Source: Liolophura sinensis (Eukaryota > Mollusca > Polyplacophora > Chitonida > Chitonidae). Taken from it: DNA of 64,000 nt. The stretch covers positions 75,856,028 to 75,920,027 of the forward strand of contig NC_088295.1 of assembly GCF_032854445.1 (NCBI RefSeq). Reading direction: 5' to 3'. Below, one piece after another: positions 36,101 through 51,100 of this stretch. A program made the position numbers and the translations under genes. Under the pieces are notes generated by a model. It saw only the letters and a program-made list of their open reading frames with translations, made no database searches and was not told where the DNA came from. The number at the start of each line of letters is the position of its first letter. Within the stretch, counting starts at the first letter, position 1.

Positions 36101-39100
36101 CTCTCCATTCCGTGGATACATGATTTACATGTACTTAGTGTACAACAGGGAAACAGTTAGTTACATGGAATATTTCCAAGTGAACAGAGAGGATTAAATG
36201 GCACCTACAAATGTTCATCAATCTATTCTCCTTTATACTATAAGACCTCAAATTTTGCCCACAAAAGTGCATTTATAGAGGCAAATAAATGTCACAAAAT
36301 GTTATTTTTTGTGCTGAAACTTGTAATATTGCAATAGAATCTACATCCCATGTTCCAAGCAAACCTCAAGCAAACCGCCCCCTGCACAGTAAGTAGAGCG
36401 TCCGCTTCGGGAGCCGTAGATCCAGGGTCAATCTTGGGTCGAGTCACACCTAAGACCTTAAAAGAGGAAGTTGTAACTTCCTTGCTTGGCGTTCAGCATA
36501 AAGGAAATAGTGCAATGACTAGTTGACCCGTATCAGTATAGTGGCTCAGGCAAGGCGCCTTACTTGCCTTCGGTAAAATGAATGTATAGATGTATTGGTA
36601 CTTGACATTTTTGTACATGTACAGGTAACCCTTGTAGGCAGATTTAAAGTATGAGTCTTTCAGTTATCTCACTTTAACAGCAATGTGTTTTACAGAAGTC
36701 TTAAAACCTGTCTTGAAATTTTTTGTTTTCAGATCAGAGTTCAGTTTAAGTGGAGGGATGCTTTTGACAAAGAGTCGTTGTTTTCAGGCAAAAGAACACT
36801 GGGTAAGAAATAGGATTTACAAACCGATGAACTTTATTAATGTTAAGGCTTTCTAATGCACCAATGGCAGAGGAACAAATTCTTCTACCTTCTAAGCCAG
36901 AGCCCAGGGTTCCTTTATACGTCAGTCATTCAGCATGAGGAATCAAGTATTGATTGACAATGTTTCATAGTACTGTTACTAGATTTTGCATCCTGTTTGA
37001 TGTGTTTAGCATCATATTCTAGTGATGCGGCACTGTGAATATATCTCCATCTGGGACAGTCTTCTATTTGGAGATAGTGGTGTGATAACTCTTAAATAAT
37101 GCCAAAATTGACCGCCTCAGTGGCCTAATGGTTAGAGCGTCCACCATCATTTCATTTTTTTGTATTCACCATAAACCTTAAATTAAATACATAGGTATAC
37201 ATGAGTGATACAGCTGGAGGGAATAAAGCTCACAAGAGCTTGTTTTATCCAATGAAAATTAGAATGTTATATAATAGAGTATATACATGGATTAATGGTA
37301 TTACAGTGTGACATATATAAGCATACATGATAACGAACAAATGTTTGCAATCAAGAAGCATAGATGTTGGATACTTTAGGAAGAGGAAGTTTAGGAAAAA
37401 AGAGATGTGGAATTTATAATACGAAGAGTGGTGGATAGTTTATTCCATTCTCGAGGGCAAATTGTCCTTAACTAGAAGTATGATACATTCGTTCTGTACA
37501 TACATGTAGGTCTATTATAATCCAATCGAGTTGCTGTAGTCACATAGTGATGGGTGGCAGCTTGTTTAAACAGATAAGTCTCAAAGCTGGGAGGAATAAG
37601 TTCGGGATGATAAAAAAACTCGTGTGCTAAGAGTGATACAGATAGAATGTTCATCTCTCCCAGTGGTAAGATGGATAGTTGACGGAACAGAGGGGACGTG
37701 TGATCATTTCTTTTTGAATGGGTGATAGTTCGAATGACGCATTTCTGCAGGATCTGTAAGAGTGTGAGATGAGTTCGATATGTATTGCCCCTTGAAGTTT
37801 GGATACCCAGGATATAGCCAAGGTCAGGTTATATCAAAGACTTGAAAAATGGTGCTTTTTACTGCCTCGCTTGGCGGTTAGCAGTGAGAGGTTAGAGCAA
37901 GGAAGCATGACTGGTTGGCCTGGTTTCAGTGTAATGGGACTGGGTGGGTGGTTGTCATGTCTGGTGTCTTTGGCATGATACTTCAGTGGTTGCAGCACTT
38001 ATATGTACACACACCTAATAACTCTTTGTCGTCATATGACTGAAAAGTACAAGCTTAAACCCCAAGCATTTATTCATTCATTTAATGTTAAAAGCAACAC
38101 TTAGTCACAAAAAAAATCTGCCTACAGTTCATTGACTAATGTGAGTGAAAACATGAAAGTGCTACAAGAATAGAAGTGTGAGATGAATGTTCTAGATAGA
38201 CTATTTTGTGCCAAAATGCCCTGATGAGGTAATCATGTGATTTCAAACTATTTCCATGTATCTGTATATGTCAGGATATCATGTGATAGTCCAGTAAGTT
38301 ATGAGGCAGACGATGGGTCTGGAGTTGAACATACAGCCTTAGAACTGATATATAGGTTTTTTGATTTTCCGCCTTTCCTCTCCACAGCAATATCATCTGG
38401 GAGCTATGAGAAAGTGTGTATGCTGTTTAACATCGGGGCGTTACAGAGTCAGATAGCATCTGTGCAGAGCCTGGAGAGCGATGAGGGGCTGAAGATGTCC
38501 GTCAAACTCTTCCAAGTATGTCCTTGATGCTTGCCTCACAATATGTATGTCATTGAAGCGTGATTATTTACAAACGGCTTGAATTTTTAACTGAAATATG
38601 ATGGCAATCAGGTTAATTGTGAGGAACGTGAGGACCTGGGATAGTCTATTGTCTTTGACATTGTTTTCCAATGAGGCAGCACTATAAATTTGAGGAACCA
38701 GACGACCTGGGATAGTCAGTTGTCTTTGATGTTGTTTTCCAATGAGGCAGCGCTCTAAATTTTTTGCGCGTTGGAAACAGACGAGCAAATATATTCTTGT
38801 AAGTGCAACTAGTCACAGAGAAGTAGGTTATATTAAGTGTAGATGTAACATATTTGTTTTTCTTGGAAAATTGTTCACTCATCAGTCATCAGTGTATATA
38901 GTTAAAAGACCATGTTTCTCTTGTTTCTTAAACTAATACAAGTAAAGCCACATTAAGTGTAATGTATAAATATATTTGTTCTTCTTGTATTCCAAAGACT
39001 AGTCATCAGTTCATATGAACAAACCAGGTTTCTGTTGTTTCTGGAACAAATACTATCTGGTCATGACGTGTTATAATACTCATGTACTGTCATGAAATAT

Positions 39101-42100
39101 GCGACTTTAGATATGGTATAATCAGTATTTGCTGTGTTTTTGTGTTTTCAGCAATCCGCAGGTGTGTTTGGTCACCTGAAGGATATTGTGCTGTCTCACA
39201 TACAGCAGGACCCCACCCCTGACATGAACCCTGATACCCTCAACGCCCTCTCAGCCCTAATGTTGGCCCAGGCTCAGGAAAGCTTCTTCAGAAAAGCCAC
39301 TGCTGGTAAATACCGCCTTGTTCATGTCCTACTCTACTTTAGACACATGTCACATTTATACCTCAAATTGTCTGTCAGAAACGAAAGAAATTCCAGTCAG
39401 GCTAAATACCAAAGTGATCTTAGGGTTGATTTTTAATTCGAGACTGTTTACACATTTGAAACGTAAAGTTACGTTTTATTCTATTTCAACATCTCTCAGG
39501 AAATAATTTTCTAGATCAACATAACATCAATGGCTAAATACTCATGGCCATCATCATAGGGTATGAAATTAGGAATTGCATAAGGCTGCCTGGCTTCTCT
39601 ACGGTTATGACGGTGGTTGTAAACAGAGACAGTTTTAAGACAATAAGAATGAATAATTTTGGTCATCTTCACTTTGCACTCGTGTATTGTGGTACACCGG
39701 AGCCTATGAGTGATCCAGGCATTGTTCGTAATCATGACGGCAAACAACCAAATCAAAATGATCAAAATTCCACGTCCAAACCTAAAGACACATGCTACTG
39801 TCGAATATAAGAAGTGTTATTCTCTGGTTGTTTCAGACCGAATGAAGGAGGGAGTGATAGCTAAGGTGGCTGGCCAGTGCTCTGATCTCTATGCTGATGC
39901 CATGAAACTGATGCAGCTTACGTCGATCAGAGACCTTTGGCCTAGGGTATGACACAGTTATCTCCCCTGCAACTGATAAGCTTGCATGTCTCAACTGCAC
40001 CATTTCTGTATTCTTTCATGTGATCTGTACTCTCTTCAGGATCTTAAGTGAAAAGACCAATATTAAGTGTCAGGATTTGAAACGAAAATTGGACATGTTT
40101 TTTTTTTTCCTTTTTTGTTCTTTTTCTCATCATTGAAAAAAAGCCAGGTTATTCAGTTTAAGTTCAAGTATAGTTTTATTTGAAATCTGTCTAAAATCTG
40201 GAAGATTGTCCTTGATGTCTACGTGAATATATAAGAACGATACACAGATTCTGTGTTTAGGTTTAATAAACTGAAGTATAGATGTCTAAAATAATTTTGT
40301 TCTTAACTGTAAAAGCATTCTGATATTCTTGTTAAGCTCTGGTTACATTTTAGAGACATACATGTATATGTTTGTTGTTCTGTCTTCAGGACTGGATATC
40401 CTGTGTTGTGATGAAGCAGGCGGCCTTTCATGGCTTGTCAGAGTACTACCAGAGCTGTGTGTGTAAACAGTCCAAGTCCTATGGAGAGGAGATTGCCAGA
40501 CTCAAGGTAAACTCACGCACTCTAGCCTTCCCTCGTAAATTGTGGGAACAGAAAGAGAATTCAACAAAAATTTACTCACAAATCTTTTCAGTATGTAAAT
40601 TAATTATGTAAATTTCCATGTTCAAACCTTTAACTGAGCCTATACGCAGAGGAAAAATGTGTCAGATTGTGCATGACTTTAGTAAGTCACTTATGAATTT
40701 GTGAAATTTTTACTACCAATCGTCTTGCTGTATGTACTGTAGTATCAGGTTCATTTTGGAGGACTTATGTTACATTTATCGCGTAACCATTGTGATGTAT
40801 GTCTTGTCTGTGTAGTCATGAACATAATGCCAGAATTAATTTACGACTGCTTTATGAATCAGGCCCTAGAAGAGTGATTCATTGGTGGAAAATCATGCAA
40901 AGTTACATTTACTGAAAATGATGATGTTTCTCATCTGTCTGTTATCTGGTACCATAATCTTTCATTCACAATATTTATATTGTTTCCAACGTGATTTCAG
41001 CATGCCAAGGAATTAATGCAGGCCGCACAAAACAGAGGTGGAAATACCTTCTGTTTTAAAACTGATATTGCGAGAATAGAAAGATGCCTAGAAGATGCAG
41101 TTAAAGACAATAACTTCATTTACCATGATAAAATTCCTGATGTCAAAAGTCTTAATCCAGTCGGGAAGGCTCCAGTCGCCAAAGCTTTACCATTAAACAG
41201 TACAATGAGTGAGAGGTTTACAGGTAAGTTTGATATTACTGGCCACTCAGGCAGGTTGCTCCTCTTTGTTTATATTTCCTAAAAGACCTAAAAATTTGAT
41301 CTCAAAAGAGCATTTTGGGAAGGAAATAAATGTCAACACAGTTATGGATGATTTTAGGTGATATAGGATGTTAGAGACACTTGCCTTTTGACCAACAGGG
41401 CACACGGCACTATCATGGAATGTGTAGATTTCCCTGCTCTCACTAATTGTTCTGGAGTCTCGTTGACAGTAAGTGGTCAATGACATTTGGGTACTGCCAT
41501 TTGTGCAGTCCTGTAAGACAGCTTGTCTTCCACCTGTGGTGTGTGTGTATATGTACATCACATGTAAGAAGGTTCATCAGTATCTTGCCAAAGGTCCTGT
41601 GTTTAAAACGAGTTCTCCAGTTTCTTCCACCCATAAACCCAACTGCCATTGGATAAGACAAAACGTCTTAGAGAAAGTGTGAGACAGCACCTGAGTAATG
41701 TTTATTTCCACTGAAAGACTACCATTCAAAGTATCTTAAACTGGCCTTAAATATTTTTTAATATTGAGTAAACTGAGTAAAAGTTTACTGAGACTTTGCC
41801 TTGACACAACTCCATGATCGACAGCAAGGTGACGTCATGTTTACTCAAGCCCTTAAACGTCGAAGTTTTTTTCTGTATTTTGGTCGAAGCAGCAGCCAAT
41901 GGCAGATAAAGGATTTGGAGTTCGGCTATGAAGGTCCAAGTGATAAATAGCTTTCTCAGAAAATTGACATACTGAAAGGATATTTCTTCCACTGCTTGAA
42001 CTGTTGATACAGTAAGCCTGCTAAATCAGTTACAATTTAAGTAGCTTGCAAATGCCAGGGTATGTCTGGTTCAGGTCCTAGTCTCCGGAGCAGTTGTGCT

Positions 42101-45100
42101 GGTGATTTTGACCCCTATTGAATATTTACAAATTACAGTTGTTGAACAACTAGATTCATGCTCAATTCTGAACAAATGGAAATAAATCTGAGCACCACTC
42201 AGGCTGAACATGGCATTTGACTCGCTGAATTTTATGCTTCAGTTACTGACCTAGTTATTGCAGACGTCAGAGAATGCACCTCAGTTCAGACACGGAGTTT
42301 AGATAATTTTACTGTGTTTTATAAAAGAAAACAGAAAATAATTGTCCTTTGTAATGCACGAAAGACAAAGGAGCAAAATTTAAATTCTTCATTTCTCAGA
42401 AACTTAGAGAAGAAAAATTATAAGATTCAATTAATTTTAAGCGTTGTCTGGTGAGATGCCGTGTTCTCGTTCCCATCAACCTTAGGCATTCCTGATGAAT
42501 TTTGTACTGACTCTGTTATTTGTTATTTGAGTGCAGTTCGAGCCGAGACGGTATGCTATTGTCTAACATAATTTGTGATACCGTTGTTGAATGGTAAACG
42601 GCATGCAAATCAACTGAGTTTGTGGTGGTCCGTAAATGATACAGACCTGCCCAACAACACTGTGTGAAATGGCCCTTTGCCTGCACGTAACTAAATTGTT
42701 GTAAACAATCTCAAAATGATGTTTTATGCAGTAATATTGTGTTATCATATGTCACTTCATGGAATGAATGGGTAAAGGGTACGTCACAGCTTATGCCACG
42801 CAATCTGATAGTAACATGTTTGATTGGATAAAATTCTCAAGATGTCTGCCTCGATTTACACCAGCCATTTGTGCAGTATTGACATTTTCTTCTACATGTT
42901 ATTGAGTGAAATCTCATTAAAATAACAAAGCATGATACCTTTTAGAAAGCTGGAGAATCCTGATTTTGATTGAAATATGTTTTAGCCAGTTGCTGTCTTG
43001 TCCTTTAAGCAACGATCAGATCAGTTAATGTTTAAAGTACAAGAACATGTACTGGGGAAGAAAAGCAACCGATGACGCCTTAAAAGTCATTTTTTACATG
43101 TTTTATTGTCTTTTCAGCAATCAGGAGTGTAACACTCATTTTCAAAAAGTCATTTGTAACTCAAGTCAGAATTGAAAATCTTTCCACGATGCTCAATTTT
43201 TGGAACTGAAAGTAGAAATTCGCATAAATTTGGCTTAAGATAACACTGATGAGGTGGACAAAATTATGAAACCAAAAAATAAGCTTTAAGATCGTATTTC
43301 AAATTTTGTCAGAAATATCTGTGTGGAATCAGTCTCAAATTTGTACTCATTGGTTCTTTGAATGACTCCCAATCCAACATCGTAGTAATGTGTGATTAAC
43401 ATGCTGATGTTTGTCTTCGTTTGTAGACTTGTTTGAAAAACTTGTGCCTTTGGAGGTCCATAATGCTCTGATGGCGTTTGAGAACCGTAAAGCAGAAATC
43501 ATCAACTTGGAGGTGTCCAGACTGAGAGATGCCACTCAGTTAATGAACAGGTACTATTCCGACTTTAATCTCAGCATAACCCTTTTGTTTTTATGAATAT
43601 ATTAATTATCAAGAAGAAAGACAAAATTCCTTCCCTTGGTGAACTTAACAAAGAAACCGGTCATTGGACATCAGATTTACCACTTTTCACTTTGATCCAA
43701 CAAGCCCACTTTTTCAGTGGTAAGTCAGATGACAGTTTACATTTCTTTTGCCTTGGATTATGATCTGAATTTTCATTCCCTGTCTGCCAAAGCAGTAATC
43801 TACTGCTGAGTGACCAGTGATGTTTTGTTTCAGTATCTTGGCATCGCTAAATCTACCGGCGTCAATTGAGGACTTGTCTGGGACCAAAGTACCTGAGTCT
43901 CTGCTGGAGAAGGCTCAGAAGATGAAGGATGAGGGAGGGATTCAGTTCCTGGACAAACTGATGCAGGAGTTACCCAGCCTGCTGACCCGGAACAGGGAGA
44001 TACTAGACGAGGTGAGTGCTATGTCCTACTTGTCTGCACAATTTGTGAAGGTGATGGCAGGGGAAGTAACATCTTAATAAGTACTGGTATCTGCTGACCA
44101 GGAACAAAAAGAAGCTGGACGAGGTGAGGGTAAACATGCTGTTTGTGTATACAGTTTGGTAGGGTTAGTGTCATCCTAACAGGTTCTGGTATGTGCATAT
44201 ATTGTGGTATTGTAACTGGTCTGCTACTGGGAGATTTCGACAAAGGAACTCATTAATAGCCTTTCCTCAAACCTGCAAATAGGTTCCTGACATTTATTAA
44301 TCTATGATCCTTTGGAGAATTTGGCCAGACCCATGTTGTCCATGTTACATGTACACAAATTCCTCAACCTTTTCGCATATGAAAGAGCAACTTTCAGTGC
44401 AATTTATGCACATTTTTAATTTGATTTTGGTGACAAAACTATATTAGTTAGATTGGCCAGTTTCAGGGCTTCACAAAAAGTATAACTTTACCTGTCATAA
44501 ACACCTTGAACAGGCAAAAAGGTTGAAGAATTAAAGTAAAGATTTTAGAACCAAGATTTATACATGGATTGTACCACTTCTTCTTTTCTTGCCACATGGT
44601 TATCTAATTTCTGATTTTGTCCCCAGTCCTGGAAGATGTTAGATGAAGAGGAAGCATCAGACAAGCAGCTTCGGGAGCAGTTCAAAGAGAAGTGGACAAG
44701 GACCCCTTCACAGAACCTGACCGAGCCAATGAGAGCTGAAGGAAATAAATACCGCGGCATCCTAGACGCCGCCACTCAGGCTGACGCCATCGTACAGCAG
44801 AAATATGCCACCCACAAAAAGGCGTTCGATATTTTGTCCAAGCCACAGGTACATGTACTGTAATAGAATATTAACCCAAGTATTTATTACTCACATTATT
44901 AATGAAAAAAGTTATCATTTTTTAGGTGAATGAGTGTTCGGTGATTTTTGTTTGAACCAAGTTTCCATTAGGTTCTATGTGGCTTTCTAAGTTTCCCAGG
45001 TGATTGCTACCTTTCACATCAAAGGTTAAATGTGTGCACTTTTATTTTTTTCCACCTTTACGTGTGTTTGCAAGGTGGTTAGTCAAGAATAATTTGAAGG

Positions 45101-48100
45101 CAAAATTCTGTGTAGAGTGATAAAATTTTACTTTGTGTAAAGTTCCAAAATTGGATAAATAAACCAATGTAGTTTTGTCTCTATAATCATATAAAAAATG
45201 TGCATAAATTGCACTGAAAGTTGCTCTTTCATTTGTGAAAATGTTGAGGAAGTAGGGTAGTTTTGTTATTCACCTTCTGGTGTGCTGTGGGTAGGAGGAA
45301 GACCTTGTCTGCTGCAGTCTTTATTAGATTCCTGTGTGGTGCGTGTCTTCATACCTTTTATGTTTAATAAGATTTTAAAGTTTTTATACCATGTTCACTT
45401 GTTTAGGTTTTATGATTGCCTCATGTGAATATGGGATACTCCCCACAGTTTTGTAACCGTATCACGTCCTCAGTGTTCTGTTTTACTACCGTTATCCTGT
45501 CAGCTTTTGAAAATTCCCATTTTATCCTTACCATAAATAGTCTTGTTTCTGTTTTGCAGTCAGAGATAGAGAATTGCCTACCGTCTGCCAACCCGACAGC
45601 AGCCATACAGAACACCCCCTGTGTGCAGGAACTTAGGAAGCTGATGGAGGAGGTAGAGACCATCAAGGCTGAGCGTGACACAATCGAGCACGAGATCAAA
45701 GAGGCAAAGTTTGATATGTGTAAGATGATTGGCTGCTTTCCACATGTATCTAAGGTTAAATTGGATCACTTGTATTTATAGATATATCAGTGTTAAATGT
45801 AGCTGTTGCTGTGAGTATTGCGTCTGTGTTTGGTGGTTTGTGAATAAAAGTATTATATAAATTACATAAACATAAATTTTGAGATTAGATTTGAGGTAGT
45901 ATTTTAAATGTTGTCAAAGTGCATGTGCAATAATCAATCTGAGGATTGAATTATGAATTTCCTGTAAAAGGCCAGTTACCTCTAAATTTAGTATGACAAT
46001 CCATAACTGCAGTTACTACCATGACAGTCCACATTGTCATCAACACAAGTTGTGTTAAATCATCATCCATTCATTCATAAATAATGGTCAGATCAGAGTT
46101 ACAGTTTACAGTCGCAAGAATACAGAACTGGCGCTGATTGGCTGACAATGGAAATTGGATTACCTGCGTGAATGCATCCAGCCTTGTTGATGCCTGGAAA
46201 AATGTGCTATATCTCCATTTCAGATTAGCCGAGCTTTAGTGTGGATTTATCTATCTCTCATGCCAGCCAATCATTGATGATTTTATATCCTATTAAGGTT
46301 GTGGTAATATAGCAGACATTGACCATGACTGTCCAGACTACTTACTGTGGCTGTTGTTTCTCCCCAGCTTCTAAGTTCCTTTCTGCACTGGCTGAGGACG
46401 GGGCCATCAACGAGGAGTCTCTGTCTCAAGACCAGTTAAACTCTGTCTACATGCCACTAAGGGAACAGGTCTCCAGCAGTCTGAGCAGGCAGGAGGCTTT
46501 GCTCGGAAAAATACAGGTCATAGTCACTTTAAATATGCACTTGAGTTTTTGTTTTTCTTGCACCATGTACAATACAGCCAGATCATGGCCAAACATCCCA
46601 CACTGATCTTTGCTTCATAGCACGGATATGGCGAGCCATCCATGGTTGGATCCTGTTTGATCATCTGTACATTATGGCAGTACAGTTTGATCAGTGCAAC
46701 CTGATCAGGATGTGTGTGTCATGGCACCGCTGTGGGCACTTGATTGCTGTGTGCTTTATTTATTTATTTGTTTTGGTTGGTGTTTATTTATTTACTTGAT
46801 TGGTGTTTTACACCGTACTCAAGAGTATGTCACTGATACGACGAAGGCCAGCATTATGGTGGGAGGAAACCAGGCAGAGCCCGGGAGAAACCCACGACCA
46901 TCCGCAGGATGCTGTCAGAACTTCCCACACACAATTGGAGAGGAAACCAGCGTGAGCTGGACTTGAACTCACAGCAACCACATTGGTGAGAGGCTCCTGG
47001 GTCATTGCACCACGCCAGCGTGGTCTAACACCCTCAGGCACAGAGGCCCAGTTGCTGTATGAGTTGACAATGCCAACTGGGCAACATGGTACATACATGT
47101 ATGAACAAGAGCTTTTGCTGGAGAAATATACAGTTCTATATTGACATGGTAGGCAGTGCAGTGTTCTTTATTAAGACTGACAATATATGTGGATGTGATT
47201 TTCAGTTGGATGGTATGGTTGCAATTTATATCTGCTTGTGCACATTGGACAGTATATTGTAGATGGAGAACATTTGTTGTTCAAATTTGAGTGACTCAAA
47301 TGTTATACTGTAACCAAGAAACTGCCCACAAAATGTGTCACTAAACAGGTGTCCAGTTCCAACCACTGCCTATCTAGTGTGAAAAAATTCAGTGGGGGGA
47401 GCAATAATGCAGATATTTAGATACCGGGGTATTATTATATTTGGTTTCCTGTTTTATCCATTTACTTATAGTATAATGGTCATGTCACAGCTTCATTATC
47501 ATGGGTACTCAGATTTTATAAAGAGAGTAAAAATAGCGTAAGAGCTTTTGAATTGTGAGTGGAATGGCCAAATCAAACGCCATTATCATGGGTCGATCAG
47601 CAGCATAGGGTAGCACCAGGATATTTGCCTATCATCTGGCCCTACATGTATAGACATGGTTACCATTACCAAAAATAAAAACAAGCCCATGGAACATGTA
47701 TTTCAGATTTCCATAAATGTATCTGACAGTTCTGTATTGTTTATTTTTTGTTGGGGTTGTGTTTGGGGGGGGGGGGGAGGAGGGGATTGTAAAGATTGTC
47801 AAAGATTGTAGGCTTGTACAAGTAATTATGTGTAGCTGCGATATGGCATGTGTATACATTTGTTTCCTCTCCCAGGGAATGTGGTAGACTTTAAATGGTA
47901 TTAATTGATAATGTTTACTTTTGTAGAGCAACAACACAGAGTTCTGTAAAGCCAAACAGTCTAACCAGGCTGCTGCTGAGAGGGAAAAGGTCCTGAGTGA
48001 ACTGGCCGCAGGCTATGACATGTACATGGAGCTCAAGTCTAACCTCATGGAGGGCACAAAGGTGAGATCAGTGGGAGAAACCATTCAGAGTCAGAGAGGG

Positions 48101-51100
48101 GGTAGAGGGTTGTGGAGGCTGAGAGTTGGTTTTGGCTTATCTCCCTTTGATTATTTAGCCGTGGGAGTTACATGCATTACTGTATTTCACCTAAAGTTCT
48201 TCAAGTCACACATTTTGCTTTATTCTGATGTATTCATCCTTCTTACAGGGCCACTTAGAGCAATTTTTGTGCACTTCGATTAATTTCTTTGTGGAAAACT
48301 CAAAAGTTGGCATCAAAAGTATAATTTTAAGGCCTTTATGTGCTTTTGAAGGTTCATTTTTACATCAAAAATCCTTAGAGGAAACACAGTATATGGCTAC
48401 TGTTATGACATCCTGGGGAAACATGTTTGTGGTTTTTATACCTAAGCATACCAAGAAAAAATATTGTTTAAGACAGTTATTATTTTGTGCTTTTTTGATC
48501 AGTTTCATGTTCATATTCTAATCCTTTTTTGCAGTTCTACAATGACTTGACTCCGCTCTTAGTAAAATTCCAAAGCAAAGTGTCTGACTTTTGCTTTGCG
48601 CGGAAAACTGAGAAGGATGAGTTGATGTCTGATCTACAGAAGAGTATCGCTAACCAGCCTGCCCAGGCTCCTCCTCAAACCCCACAGTACCAGCAGAGTA
48701 AGTGAGAGATAGATTCACAGGTGCTCCCACGTGTAGTATGTAGTCTTAACACCTGCTAAAAGTTTGTGTAGTGTATAGACAACTTCTGTTTGTAGTGTTC
48801 GGATGTTTCTTAATAGCCTGCTCATGTGATATTTGGCTTGGACTGTTGTGGTGAGGAAATGTGGGTGACCTTATGTATCTTTTTGATTATAGTTCATTGG
48901 TTCATGCCCTAATACCCTCATTGTTACTTTTTACTGTGGACATTTTTTTTTTCTTCCCCCAATACAAAATGTATTTGAAAAAGTATTTCACATTGAATAA
49001 ATGTAAGACATTCACTGAGACATGATCGTCAGTGTATATATGGAGCATTGGCACAGACTTGGGGTTGTCATTTCAATAACTGATCTGTAGCTTTGATGCT
49101 GGTCATATCATGGCCTTTGATAATCAGCAAACGAAATGTTGATTATGTACAAATCTAGAGCACTATTTTGTACTTGTCTTTTCTTGTAACAACCCACCAT
49201 TCATTCAAGAAGAAAAATAGCTGTGTATAGATCTGCGTTAGCTGGATAACAGATATCTGCACAACTACATGTGTTTTGTTCTGGCTGGTATTTTGTGAGT
49301 GTCTTTTAGCTGGTGTTTTTGAATATTTGTGTGTGTGTGTGTGTGTGTGCATGTGCATATTTGTGTGTGGGAACATGTAGTGTTTTTTTAGCTGCCACTT
49401 TGGTTTTGGTTTCTATAGCTGGTTCTGCTGACCAGAAAGCTGCCCCTCCTCGCCCCCCGCGCATCTCCAACACCCCATCCTCTTCTTCACAACCAGCCAC
49501 CTCCACCGGTAAGGCTGTGCCGCATTTAATCTCCTGGATCTACACCTTTAATGCTGATTTATGTCTTTTTCAATTCTTACACCGATAACCACCCTCATAT
49601 GTAGCAATTCTTGTTGCAATGCTGTATCATTGACAAGCCACCTCCAACAATAAAGTTGCATACTTTGATATCTATTTATTTTGGAAATAGCTTTTCTTTT
49701 CTCTTGTGCTGCATTAAAAGAATAATGGAAACAGTACAAATAACACACAAAGATAATGAAGAGCATATACATGTGCATCATAAAGTATGTGTAAATTGAC
49801 CATGTCACTTACTTGGTTTGTTAATAGCAAGCATGTGCTTTACATGTATGGGTTTCATACTTACCTCTCAGAAACCAGCTGATAAATTTATCATATGAAA
49901 TATATTCTTCATGTGTTCATTTGGTTTTTTTTAATACCCGTATATTGTTTTAATGCTAGAAACTTTTTGGTGACCATGGCTGGTACTTGTATCTGGACTC
50001 CTGTATATTTCTCTGTCATCTTTCTCTGATTGTTCAACTGTTGAGTTTTTCTAGCTGCTGCACATTGAGGCCATTTCTCATAGTCTTCTGTCCTGTCATC
50101 TATTATACATTATTTTTTGAGAATCCCACATTCATCTGTTTAATCTAGTTTTTAAGACCTGGCATGTGTTAATCCATACATTCTCTGCCTGATTGTCTGA
50201 CTGTAAGATCCTAATTTGTCACATCATTTTCTCTGTTCTGTTGTATCGGTAGCTGTTTATGTTTGGCTATGTTTGTTGTTTTGTGTTGTATAGCTGGTCA
50301 GTCTAGCTCCGCTCCTCAGAGGCCAGTGCCGACACCCCGAAGAGCACCTCCACCCAGGCCCACCCAACCACCCACCACCCAGCCTGCCCCAACGGGAGCT
50401 GCTAACCCTCCATCTTATGGTAAACTGGGTTCTTCATCTTCACAGGATTACTGAGCACTGGATGAAGGGGCATGGCTATCATTTCATGAATCTTTGCTAT
50501 CATATCTTGTTCAGTTCCCCATTGGTGGAATGAATGGAGACTATAGTTTGACTCTATCTCTGTCTCTCCCACCATTGGTTTTCATCTCTTTTGCGCTACA
50601 CGTCAATGATATATTTATTTATTTGATGGGTGATTTATGAAGTATCAGTACTCAAGAATATTCCACTTATTATTTACACATAGCTCCCACACTTAACTGG
50701 GTACAGAAGTCCTGATTAAAGGTCAAAGAAATTTCATTTAATTTGGTTTGCAAATCATGTTTTGGTTATTTTCAATTTATGTCTGTCCAAAGTGGTTGAG
50801 GAATAATGAGGACAACAAGTGATATCAGTCTTGTCTTGTAGTGGGATTCGTGGTCTTCTTCTCCAGCTAACATTAACACTATGATTGGATTTCTAGGATG
50901 ATATTAGCATTTTTATGAAGCCCACTTTTTGAAGACAGTTGTTTTCAAAGACAACTTTGTCTCCAGTGAGAGTTTAAGTGTACAATACAAATGCTCTCTG
51001 TGTGCAGGTTCCACATCGCAGCCCCAGGGTGGGGCGGCCTCTGCCCCGTCAGCACCCCAGCAACAACATCAGCCTCACCAGCCACAGCAGCAAAACTACA

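Larger units (their letters stand above)
34230..36732 (+). other. ALIX intron 2
   Basis: Contains the candidate microexon, a 28-bp triplet repeat (35923-36016) and a SINE-B copy (36378-36590). No other coding segment recognised. Confidence 0.7.

Noticed and set aside
34171-36802. Gap in ALIX between the first and later large frames as evidence of a broken gene
   Set aside because: Short exons 2 (55 nt) and 3 (70 nt) fill the gap with correct phase and homology.
49496-49660. A third exon-end duplication at ALIX exon 16 (GCCACCTCC recurs at 49637)
   Set aside because: The match beyond about 12 bases is weak and the GT is lost; could be chance in a Pro-codon-rich context.
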